A stretch of 64,000 nucleotides of DNA from assembly GCA_026391675.1 (NCBI GenBank), contig JAPLDQ010000046.1, positions 84,347-148,346 of the forward strand. Reading direction: 5' to 3'. Position 1 is the stretch's first letter. The number at the start of each line of letters is the position of its first letter. Made by a program: the position numbers and the translations under genes. This DNA comes from Bacteroidota bacterium. GTDB taxonomy: Bacteria; Bacteroidota; Bacteroidia; Bacteroidales; JACABE01. The notes under the pieces were generated by a model. The model worked only from the letters and a program-made list of their open reading frames with translations, had not been told where the DNA came from and searched no databases. Shown in pieces: positions 16,045-23,157 of the stretch.

Positions 16045-16052
16045 TAAATTTG
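16045..16052 (+). promoter_or_regulatory. -7 box of the restriction-modification operon
   Basis: TAAATTTG is an exact TAnnTTTG match, 27 bases before the start codon at 16080. No properly spaced TTG is seen 17-23 bases upstream, so the promoter may be weak or activated. Confidence 0.45.
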
Positions 16053-16079
16053 TGACTTTAAATCAAAAGATAAAGAAGA

Positions 16080-18236
16080 ATGAGTTTAATAGATGCAGGC
16101 ATAGAAAAAGGGCTTATTAAGTTTGACGATGACAAGAACTTCATTACTTATATTCATCAAAATAAAAAACGTAGCTTTAATAATCCTGAAGAAAAAGTTC
16201 AGGCAGAAACTTTTTTGACACTTGTTTTGAATTATGGCTATCCTGTAAACAGAATACTTCAATTTGTATCAGTACAAATGGGTTCTGAAACTAAAGAAGC
16301 TGACATCATTGTATATGCAGACGATGATTGTGAACAAACTTACATTTTAGTTGAATGCAAAAAAGAAGAGATTACAGACCAACAATTTAAAATTGCAGTT
16401 GATCAAGCTTACAGTTATTGTGTTGCTGAAGGTGGAAAATACGTATGGACAACTTCAAAAATAATCAATGAGTATTACGAAGTTCCGAAAGAGAAACCGA
16501 GAAGTAGAATTGCTATTCCTGATATTCCGCAATATGGTGTAAACAAGTTAGCACCATACAAATATGTGAAAGGCGGTTTTGTTCAATCGGAAGGCGAAAC
16601 AGAAACCAATGTTGTAAAAGAACCGGACTTAAACGCAAAACAAAAGTTTTTTGAACTTGAAATAGTTAGTGAAAACGAATTAACAAAAATTTTCATTCAA
16701 GCACATCAGGCGCTTTGGGGAGGTGGACAACGCAATCCCAGTGAAGCATTTGACGAATTAGATAAATTAATCTTCTGTAAAATTTGGGATGAAAAACATG
16801 CAAGAATAGCAGGAGAACCATACGATTTCCAACTTTTTAGAGATGAAACGCCTGAAGAATTATTGGACAGAGTAAAAAAGATTTATGCTGTTGGAGAAAA
16901 AGAAGCTCCTGAAGTTTTTACAGATGGTATTAAACTTACTGCTCAAGAAACGTTAACAATTGTGAAATACTTTCAGCGTATAAACCTTAATAAAACAGAC
17001 CTTGACAGCAAAGGAAAAGCATTTGAAACTTTTATGGGAAGTTTCTTCCGTGGTGATTTTGGGCAATATTTTACACCAAGACCAATAGTGAAATTTATAG
17101 TTGATTGTTTACCAATTACTCACAAATCTAGAGTATTAGATACAAGTTGTGGTAGTGGTGGATTTCTCTTACATGCTTTAGACAAAGTAAGAGAACAAGC
17201 AAATCAGTTTTATGATTTAAACAAAGATGCTGTCGAGCATAAAGCACACTGGCATAACTTTGCGCAGAAGAATTTATTCGGAATAGAAATCAATAATCAA
17301 ATTGCAAGAACCGCTAAAATGAATATGATTATTCACGATGATGGACACACCAATGTTATTGCATCTGATGGTCTGTTGAGTGATACAGATATGCAAGCCA
17401 AATCAAAAAACAAAGAATTTGTTTATGGAAGTTTTGATTTTATCATTACCAATCCACCTTTTGGTAGCAGCATTAAGCAAAATGAAAAGGCATATATGCA
17501 CCAGTACACTCTAGCAGTAAAAGAAGTGGACTGGCTAAATACAAACGCAAGCGGCAAAGCTGTGATGCGTGACAGCCAATCTACTGAAGTTTTGTTTTTG
17601 GAACAGTGCCATAAATTCTTGACAGAACATGGATATTTGGCAATTGTTGTTCCTGATGGAATTTTAACCAACAGCAGCTTGCAATATGTTAGAGATAACA
17701 TTGAAGAAATGTATCGAATAGTTGCAGTTGTTTCAATGCCACAAACGGCCTTTAGTGCTACCGGAGCAGGGGTTAAAAGTTCAGTTTTGTTTGTACGTAA
17801 ACACAAAGAGAAACAAAGTGAAAAAATCAGCAATCAAAAAGAAAAATTAAAAGAGCAAGTTAAAACCGACGGTAAATATATTGACACCATTTCAACATGG
17901 GAAAAGGAAAAAGCAACTGCAATAAAAACATTAGAAGAAGAAGCTAAAAAGAATAATCCAAAGGCAAATAAAAAAGAAATTACAGAACTGATACAGGTTG
18001 ACAAATCTGCTATTCAAACTGCATTTACCGACAAAGTGAATTTATTTAAAGAAGAATTAACTGAAAAATACTTTTATATAAAACAAATGGCTTTAGACGA
18101 CTATCCTATTTTTATGGCAATTGCCGAAGATATAGGCTATGATGCCACAGGACGAAGCACAAACAACAATGAACTGACTGAAATAGGGAAAGAACTTACA
18201 AAGTTCATTGCTCATATTAACAAAACAGAGAAGTAA
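16080..18236 (+). CDS. Restriction nuclease-N6-adenine methyltransferase fusion (HsdR_N + HsdM)
   Basis: The 718-residue product has an N-terminal HsdR_N-type PD-(D/E)XK nuclease domain (about residues 35-130) with KEADIIVY (Asp75) and ILVECKKEE (Glu92, Lys94), then a region to about 300, then the N6-adenine methylase domain with AdoMet motif I VLDTSCGSGGF (about 352-362) and catalytic motif NPPF (about 456-459). A Lys/Glu-rich helical tail (about 575-700) probably contacts the specificity subunit. Ordinary HsdM lacks the nuclease domain, and no HsdR helicase-translocase gene is in the window. The architecture is therefore like type IIB/IIG enzymes such as BcgI, in which one A subunit cuts and methylates and a separate S subunit recognises DNA. 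It is first of three cassette genes, with its own -7 box. Confidence 0.9.
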   Translation: MSLIDAGIEKGLIKFDDDKNFITYIHQNKKRSFNNPEEKVQAETFLTLVLNYGYPVNRILQFVSVQMGSETKEADIIVYADDDCEQTYILVECKKEEITDQQFKIAVDQAYSYCVAEGGKYVWTTSKIINEYYEVPKEKPRSRIAIPDIPQYGVNKLAPYKYVKGGFVQSEGETETNVVKEPDLNAKQKFFELEIVSENELTKIFIQAHQALWGGGQRNPSEAFDELDKLIFCKIWDEKHARIAGEPYDFQLFRDETPEELLDRVKKIYAVGEKEAPEVFTDGIKLTAQETLTIVKYFQRINLNKTDLDSKGKAFETFMGSFFRGDFGQYFTPRPIVKFIVDCLPITHKSRVLDTSCGSGGFLLHALDKVREQANQFYDLNKDAVEHKAHWHNFAQKNLFGIEINNQIARTAKMNMIIHDDGHTNVIASDGLLSDTDMQAKSKNKEFVYGSFDFIITNPPFGSSIKQNEKAYMHQYTLAVKEVDWLNTNASGKAVMRDSQSTEVLFLEQCHKFLTEHGYLAIVVPDGILTNSSLQYVRDNIEEMYRIVAVVSMPQTAFSATGAGVKSSVLFVRKHKEKQSEKISNQKEKLKEQVKTDGKYIDTISTWEKEKATAIKTLEEEAKKNNPKANKKEITELIQVDKSAIQTAFTDKVNLFKEELTEKYFYIKQMALDDYPIFMAIAEDIGYDATGRSTNNNELTEIGKELTKFIAHINKTEK

Positions 18237-18241
18237 TTGAT

Positions 18242-18270
18242 CAGATAAATCGGAAATTCCGATTTATCTG
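18242..18270. repeat. Near-perfect palindrome between the methyltransferase and BRO-like genes
   Basis: CAGATAAATCGGAA (18242-18255) and TTCCGATTTATCTG (18257-18270) are exact reverse complements around a single A. It starts six bases after the methyltransferase stop. A one-base loop is poor for an RNA hairpin, so a dimeric-protein operator is at least as likely; no T-run follows on the plus strand. Confidence 0.8.
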
Positions 18271-18292
18271 TTTGAACAAATAAACTGAAAAA

Positions 18293-19153
18293 ATGAAACA
18301 ACAAAATGCCATTCAACTTTTTGAAGATAAAAAGGTAAGAACGCTGTGGAATGAAGAACAAGAGAAATGGTATATATCTATTATTGATGTAATTGAAATA
18401 TTAACCAACAGCGATAGACCAAGGAAATATTGGAGTGATTTGAAAGCCAAACTAAAAAAAGAAGGTAGTGAGTTGTCCGAAAAAATCGGACAACTGAAAA
18501 TGCAATCGGCAGATGGTAAATTTTATCTGACTGATGTTGCCGACACAGAACAACTTTTTAGGCTTATTCAGTCCATTCCTTCGCCTAAAGCTGAACCTTT
18601 TAAACTTTGGTTAGCACAATTAGCTTCAGAACGTTTAGACGAAATGCAAGACCCCGAATTAACTATTGACAGGGCTTTAGCGCAATATTTACAATTAGGC
18701 TATTCAGAAAACTGGATTAACCAACGCATCAAAAGCATCGAAATACGAAAAGAATTAACCGATGAATGGAAAAAAAGAGGATTAAAAGAAGGACAGCAAT
18801 TTGCAAGTCTTACCGATATTATTACCAAAGCTTGGGCAGGGAAGACTACTAAAGAATATAAAATACTGAAAGGCTTAAAAAAAGAAAACCTGCGCGACAA
18901 TATGACCAATACCGAACTCATATTGAATATGCTAGCCGAAGCTTCTACCAAAGACATTTCGCAAGCCGTAAAACCTAAAGACTTTGAAGCCAGTAAAAAA
19001 GTTGCAAAACAGGGTGGTAATGTAGCAAAGGTAGCTATGATAGAACTCGAAGCCAAAACAGGGAGAAAAGTAGTTAGCCCATTAAATGCAAAATCAATTT
19101 TACCCGAAAATAATACTGCTAAAAAACTTAACCCCAAAAAGCCTAAAAAGTAA
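18293..19153 (+). CDS. BRO-N/DinD-like antirepressor-type protein in the restriction-modification operon
   Basis: The 286-residue product starts with a BRO-N-like domain: IQLFEDKKVRTLWNEEQEKWYISIIDVIEIL, DRPRKYWSDLKAKLKKEG, and GKFYLTDVADTEQLFRLIQSIPSPKAEPFKLWLAQLA to about residue 110. The remainder resembles DinD-type proteins, with LTIDRALAQYLQLGYSENWINQRIKSIEIRKELTDEWKKRG and a Lys-rich C-terminus (AKKLNPKKPKK). Such proteins occur in phage antirepressors and are known hitch-hikers between hsdM and hsdS in type I-like loci, where their role is not established. Its stop overlaps the hsdS start by one base (TAATG), which argues for coordinated expression. A regulator of the cassette or a DNA-damage link are guesses. 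Confidence 0.82.
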   Translation: MKQQNAIQLFEDKKVRTLWNEEQEKWYISIIDVIEILTNSDRPRKYWSDLKAKLKKEGSELSEKIGQLKMQSADGKFYLTDVADTEQLFRLIQSIPSPKAEPFKLWLAQLASERLDEMQDPELTIDRALAQYLQLGYSENWINQRIKSIEIRKELTDEWKKRGLKEGQQFASLTDIITKAWAGKTTKEYKILKGLKKENLRDNMTNTELILNMLAEASTKDISQAVKPKDFEASKKVAKQGGNVAKVAMIELEAKTGRKVVSPLNAKSILPENNTAKKLNPKKPKK

Positions 19154-20616
19154 TGAGCAGTTATACAATTTCAAATTCACTCAATCCTCAACGGATTTTT
19201 ATTTTGCAAAAAAGCGAATTGGAAAAACGCCTTGATCCATTCTTTTATATTCCTGAATTATTAGAACTTGAAAAGAAGATATTAACCAAGAAGCCTAAGA
19301 AATTAAGAGATTACGTTGTAAGTATTTCAAGCGGAGCAACACCAAAGACGACCGAAAGCGAATTGTATTATGCAGAAAAAGAAAATGGCATACCGTTTTT
19401 AAGAGTTCAAAATCTTTCGCCAACCGGTGTTTTGGAATTTGACGACTGCAAATACATAAACCATAAAACACATAACGGAATGTTGAAACGAAGTCAGGTT
19501 TCAGCAGGAGATTTATTGGTAAAAATTACAGGCGTTGGGCGAATGGCAGTTGCTTCCGTTGCACCTGATGGATTTATCGGTAATATCAATCAACACGTTT
19601 GTGTGATCAAAACAGGAAGCAAAGAAATTAGTGAAACACTTGCAGCCTTTCTAAATTCTGACATTGGCGAAAAATTAGCAAGCCGAAGAAGTACCGGTGG
19701 AACAAGACCAGCATTAGATTATCCTGCATTGCTTTCTATTCCAATTATTCAAGATAAACGGATTCTACAAATCACGAATAAAGTAATTGAACAAAAACAA
19801 AAAAATGAAGCAGAAGCAGAAAAAATATTAGCTAGCATTGATAATATCTTAATGAAAGAGTTAGGCATAACCTTACCTATCCAACCCGAGAATATTATAA
19901 AAAACAGAATTTTTATTTCTACCTATAAACAATTATCTGGAAATAGATATGACCCTTTTTATTATAAAAGTTATTTTGTTGAATTAGAAAATTGCATAAA
20001 TAAAAGTAAATATAAATTGATAAAACTTTCATCAGTTTGTGATTTACAAAATGGCTATGCTTTTAAAAGTTCTGACTATACAGAATTTTCCGAAACACTT
20101 AATGTTCGAATGAGCAATATCAGACCAAATAATGTATTTGACCCAGACTACAATCCACGATATTTACCAAATGAATATGCAGAAACCTACAAAGATTTTT
20201 TGCTTATTGATGGAGATGTAATTATTGCAATGACTGATATGGCTGGAGACCCTAAAATACTTGGTGTTCCAACTATTATTTCAAATTCAAATGACAGAAA
20301 ATTATTGCTAAACCAAAGAGTGGGTAAACTATTTGACTTTAATACAAGCATAATAAATATAGGTTATTTAAAAGAAATTCTTGGTGCAAGAATGGTAAAA
20401 GAATATTACAATAAAATGGGTGCAAGGGGTGTTCAAATTAATATTAGCAGTGAGCAAATATTATCTGCAAGAATTCCAGTTCCACCGCTTGACAAACAAA
20501 GTGAAATTGTAAAACACATTACAGATATACGACAACAAGCCCAGCAGCTTAAAGACAAAACGAAAAAACTCCTGAAAAAAGCGAGTGATGAAATTGAAGA
20601 AATTCTTTTAAACTAA
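19153..20616 (+). CDS. hsdS: Restriction-modification specificity subunit S (HsdS-like)
   Basis: The 487-residue product has the two-fold layout of HsdS: first target recognition domain about residues 35-195 (YVVSISSGATPKTTESELYY, GDLLVKITGVGRMA, GTRPALDYPALLSIPI), a helical spacer about 200-240, second recognition domain about 270-445 (LSSVCDLQNGYAFKSSDY, GDVIIAMTDMAGDP, GARGVQINISSEQILSARIPVPPL), and a C-terminal helix (LDKQSEIVKHITDIRQQAQQL). It sets the DNA target of the adjacent nuclease-methyltransferase. The bipartite target sequence cannot be read off. The start ATG overlaps the preceding stop by one base. The gene ends 12 bases before the second 151-bp direct repeat. Confidence 0.92.
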   Translation: MSSYTISNSLNPQRIFILQKSELEKRLDPFFYIPELLELEKKILTKKPKKLRDYVVSISSGATPKTTESELYYAEKENGIPFLRVQNLSPTGVLEFDDCKYINHKTHNGMLKRSQVSAGDLLVKITGVGRMAVASVAPDGFIGNINQHVCVIKTGSKEISETLAAFLNSDIGEKLASRRSTGGTRPALDYPALLSIPIIQDKRILQITNKVIEQKQKNEAEAEKILASIDNILMKELGITLPIQPENIIKNRIFISTYKQLSGNRYDPFYYKSYFVELENCINKSKYKLIKLSSVCDLQNGYAFKSSDYTEFSETLNVRMSNIRPNNVFDPDYNPRYLPNEYAETYKDFLLIDGDVIIAMTDMAGDPKILGVPTIISNSNDRKLLLNQRVGKLFDFNTSIINIGYLKEILGARMVKEYYNKMGARGVQINISSEQILSARIPVPPLDKQSEIVKHITDIRQQAQQLKDKTKKLLKKASDEIEEILLN

Positions 20617-20627
20617 ACAATATGTTA

Positions 20628-20778
20628 CCCGCCCGGTGAAGTATTGTGCGGTTAGCCAAAGCGAGGGCAGACTTCGTCGCTATATTAACTTCTCAATAAG
20701 TTATTAGTACACTGTCTATCGTTATAATATCTTTTACACTAAGCTTTTCTGCATAATTTCTTGCATCTTCGCTGAGCT
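20628..20778. repeat. 151-bp direct repeat, copy 2, right flank of restriction-modification cassette
   Basis: Same orientation and same length as 15812-15962, with an ungapped alignment. It begins almost immediately after the hsdS stop and ends before the terminator of the convergent DUF6261 gene. No coding frame of note is inside. Confidence 0.85.
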
Positions 20779-20794
20779 TGGGACATACAAAAAA

Positions 20795-20818
20795 AGGCTG
20801 TCTCAAATTTGACAGCCT
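20795..20818 (-). terminator. Intrinsic terminator of the DUF6261 gene
   Basis: On the minus strand AGGCTGTC (20818-20811) and GACAGCCT (20802-20795) form an 8-bp GC-rich stem with an 8-base loop, followed by a run of T, 12 bases after the stop of the DUF6261 gene. Confidence 0.85.
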
Positions 20819-20830
20819 CCTTCTTTTATT

Positions 20831-21568
20831 TTATACTTTCTCTGTTACAAACGCAGCATCGTCTTTCGCACTTTTAGCTTTACGTTTAGCGATTATTTCT
20901 TTCGAATTTACAATGCGGTGGTTCATTTCTGTTACAAAATCTTTGTATTGACTTTCGCCATTTACCAAAATCAAAGCATTGATTAAGTTTATTATTTCCT
21001 GATATTGTTTATCTATTTCGATACGGACCTGTTTCATACGAAGCGTGGTTTTTGCAGATTCTTCGTTGTAACGTTCGTTCTTTATATTTTCAAATTTGAG
21101 GTTGCCGGCTTTAAGTTCTTCAACCCAATCGGTAATAGCCAGTAAATTAATTTCAGCAGCATGGTTTTCATTCAATTCTTTATACAATGAATTGATTTTT
21201 GCAGTTTCTTCATTATATGCTTCAGAAGTAAGATTTCCATAAGTATCAAAAATAATCATCAGTTTTTTAGCGGCTTCGGCTTTTGCCGGAACAAAATGAT
21301 TACAGGCTGCTTTCACAGTATCGCACAAGCCGCGGAAAATCTGATCGCGATGTGAATCGGCATTGACCAATGCATCAGTCTGAGAATTTTTAGTGATATA
21401 TACCAACGCTTCGCTTTCTTCGGTATATTTTGACAGATAGTTTTGAAACCGGGCATCAATACCCAGTGCCAGGGCTGTAGATTTTTCTACCAGATTTTTA
21501 AATTCGGTCTGAAACTGATAATGTTCAGCGTTGCGAAGACTTACTAAATGGATGTTGTTGATTTTCAT
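20831..21568 (-). CDS. DUF6261 family protein
   Basis: The 245-residue product begins MKINNIHLVSLRNAEHYQFQTEFKNLV and is largely alpha-helical, with NADSHRDQIFRGLCDTVKAACNHF near residue 70 and KTTLRMKQVRIEIDKQYQEIINLINALILVNG near 170-205, matching the DUF6261 family seen in Bacteroidetes. No signal peptide, membrane segment or catalytic motif is visible. Function is unknown. It stands alone, with its own terminator and a repeat-rich upstream region. It is convergent with the restriction-modification cassette, separated by the second direct repeat. Confidence 0.85.
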   Translation of the reverse strand: MKINNIHLVSLRNAEHYQFQTEFKNLVEKSTALALGIDARFQNYLSKYTEESEALVYITKNSQTDALVNADSHRDQIFRGLCDTVKAACNHFVPAKAEAAKKLMIIFDTYGNLTSEAYNEETAKINSLYKELNENHAAEINLLAITDWVEELKAGNLKFENIKNERYNEESAKTTLRMKQVRIEIDKQYQEIINLINALILVNGESQYKDFVTEMNHRIVNSKEIIAKRKAKSAKDDAAFVTEKV

Positions 21569-21635
21569 AATTTCTAAGTATTAAATTATTTATTTGAGAT
21601 TTGATAGTCCTAGTTATCCGCTTTTAATTAATAAA

Positions 21636-21719
21636 GTGAGAATCTTTCACCGTGCCCTCGTTGGACCGTTCTCATTAGTGAGAATCATTCACCGTGCCCT
21701 CGTTGGAATGTTCTCAATA
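21636..21719. repeat. Two 42-bp tandem units upstream of the DUF6261 gene
   Basis: GTGAGAATCTTTCACCGTGC... at 21636-21677 is repeated at 21678-21719 with few changes (CTCGTTGGA in both; ACCGTTCTC versus ATGTTCTC), and a degenerate third start TTAGAATCC follows. Each unit contains GAGAA...TTCTC arms, so each may fold. Confidence 0.75.
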
Positions 21720-21854
21720 ATTAGAATCCATGCCTGAGCACTAATTTAATGATTCACATTAATGAAACTGCCTGCCTGAGTCCTCGATCTGCTATTTGCT
21801 TTAATATATAGCATTGTAATAAAATTATGTTCCAAAAATATATAAATAAATAAC

Positions 21855-21888
21855 AACAAAAAATACCTTAATTAAGGTATTTTTTGTT
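21855..21888. terminator. Perfect 34-bp palindrome, possible bidirectional terminator
   Basis: The sequence is fully self-complementary around CCTTAATTAAGG, with flanking A and T runs (AAAAAATACC / GGTATTTTTT). It lies 320 bases downstream of the LuxR gene on its strand; distance makes the terminator role uncertain. Confidence 0.5.
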
Positions 21889-22000
21889 AAATAATAGGAG
21901 GTGTATTTAAAGTTATGAGTTATAAATTATGAATTATAAGTTATTGTTACTGAATCAAATTTCCGGTTTCCAAATTCCTTATTCCTAATTGATACTATTT

Positions 22001-22167
22001 GATTTGTAACATAAAGTATTTGAGGGCAGTCCGGCTACGTAGAGATAACAGTTCATAGAGTAGAATTGAAGTACTCAATCACTTATCTGTGATAATCATT
22101 AACAATCCGTGTCATCAGTGTGCTATTTTAAATAATTCACCAAATCGCAAAATTACAAAATTAAAGA
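22001..22167. repeat. Dispersed intergenic repeat, copy B
   Basis: Matches the segment at 12249-12383 in the same orientation, including TAAAGTATTTGAGGGCAGTCC, CTACGTAGAGATAACAGTT, GTACTCAATCACTTATCTG and TGTGCTATTTTAAATAA. Copy B has about 16 extra bases after the AACAGTT stretch. No other content is seen in the 640-base gap between the LuxR and DUF6261 genes apart from the tandem repeat and the palindrome. Confidence 0.65.
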
Positions 22168-22206
22168 ATCGTCACATTCCCCATGTTTTCTGCCTGATCC
22201 ATTAAG

Positions 22207-22980
22207 CTACAATCCATTTTCAACAGCAAATGCTGCAAGAGAAGCCATACTGTGTAATTCTAATTTTCTGGAAATATTTTTGCGATGTGTGTCAACCGTG
22301 TGAAAGCTGATATTTAAATGTTGGGCAATTTCTTTTGATTTTTTCCCTTTTGAAATAAATTGCAAAACTTCTTTTTCTCTTTTTGTCAGAGACTCTAAAA
22401 CCAATTTGTTTTTTAATTTGGCATTTTCTTTCACCATCTCTTCCATCTGGCTAATGGTTTTTAAATCCGACGAAAGATCTATAGCAATTCCCAGAATTAA
22501 CTTATTCGGGATTTCATTATCTTCTGAGAAAACTGTAGATTTGCTATAACTCCATTGCCATTGAAGCGCTCCTTCGGGCTTTATTCTATAAACCCTCGAA
22601 AATTCAGTAATCTTATTTTCATTGTAAGCATTAATACTTTCCTTAATATGCGCTATATCTTCGGGGCAATAATGGCTCAAATACCAATCAATACCTTTTT
22701 CATTTATTTCCTGAATAGATGCTCCCATCCTTTTTTCAGCAAGTTCATTGCCCCATATATGCTTTATATTTTTATAATCATTAATATAAACAGCAACAGG
22801 AAGGCTATCAATTATTTTTCCCAGCAGTTCTATTTTTTGTTTCAGTAAATCAATACATTCAACAGTATTGCGTTGGTCAACATCGGTATAGTTAGCATTC
22901 AACAAACTATCAAGTTCTTCGACAAGCATAAATTTTCCCATAAAAGTTTTAGCAGTTAACAATGCATCACAAGCATGCAT
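22207..22980 (-). CDS. PAS-LuxR family transcriptional regulator
   Basis: The 257-residue product has an N-terminal helical stretch, a PAS-like domain about residues 50-175 (IIDSLPVAVYINDYKNIKHIWGN, YLSHYCPEDIAHIKESI, GALQWQWSYSKSTVF), a short coiled segment, and a C-terminal LuxR/GerE helix-turn-helix at about 198-257 (LTKREKEVLQFISKGKKSKEIAQHLNISFHTVDTHRKNI). It is a DNA-binding regulator responding to an unknown signal through the PAS fold; no phosphoacceptor receiver domain is present. It lies directly downstream (in transcription order) of the giant T9SS cargo genes but has its own space, so regulation of those genes is possible and unproven. Confidence 0.9.
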   Translation of the reverse strand: MHACDALLTAKTFMGKFMLVEELDSLLNANYTDVDQRNTVECIDLLKQKIELLGKIIDSLPVAVYINDYKNIKHIWGNELAEKRMGASIQEINEKGIDWYLSHYCPEDIAHIKESINAYNENKITEFSRVYRIKPEGALQWQWSYSKSTVFSEDNEIPNKLILGIAIDLSSDLKTISQMEEMVKENAKLKNKLVLESLTKREKEVLQFISKGKKSKEIAQHLNISFHTVDTHRKNISRKLELHSMASLAAFAVENGL

Positions 22981-23107
22981 TAAGATTCATAATTTTTAGG
23001 GCGCTAAGCTAAAAAAAATTTAAGAATTATCTACTGTCTCAAAAAAATATTTAATCAAATTGCAATTTTACACCGTCAAATATACTCGCCATGCCCGGCA
23101 CACAAAA

Positions 23108-23140
23108 AAAGAGGGCTAATATCAGATAGTAGCCCTCTTT
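23108..23140 (-). terminator. Intrinsic terminator after the first giant cargo gene
   Basis: The arms 23108-23118 and 23130-23140 (AAAGAGGGCTA / TAGCCCTCTTT) are perfect 11-bp complements with an 11-base loop; on the minus strand the stem is followed by T-rich sequence. It starts 18 bases after the stop of the 4296-residue gene. Confidence 0.85.
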
Positions 23141-23157
23141 CCATTTTATAACAGATT

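Larger units (their letters stand above)
15218..16079. other. Repeat-rich 860-base intergenic region before the restriction-modification cassette
   Basis: No gene is supported here. In order it holds the probable promoter of the ferredoxin operon, a decayed terminator-like GGGGCTGTCACAATTGGCGGC (about 15384-15405), short CGCAGATTTACGCTG-type repeat pieces (15515-15555), an inverted repeat at 15565-15665, an 8-base tandem repeat at 15685-15732, copy 1 of the 151-bp direct repeat at 15812-15962, and the promoter of the methyltransferase gene. A piece resembling ACCGTTAAATATACTTGCC at about 15789 recurs near 23073. The concentration of repeats marks a long-lived insertion area. Confidence 0.65.

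Noticed and set aside
15812..20778. Insertion sequence or integrative element carrying the restriction-modification cassette
   Set aside because: No transposase, integrase, terminal inverted repeats or tRNA attachment site is visible; only the direct repeats support mobility.
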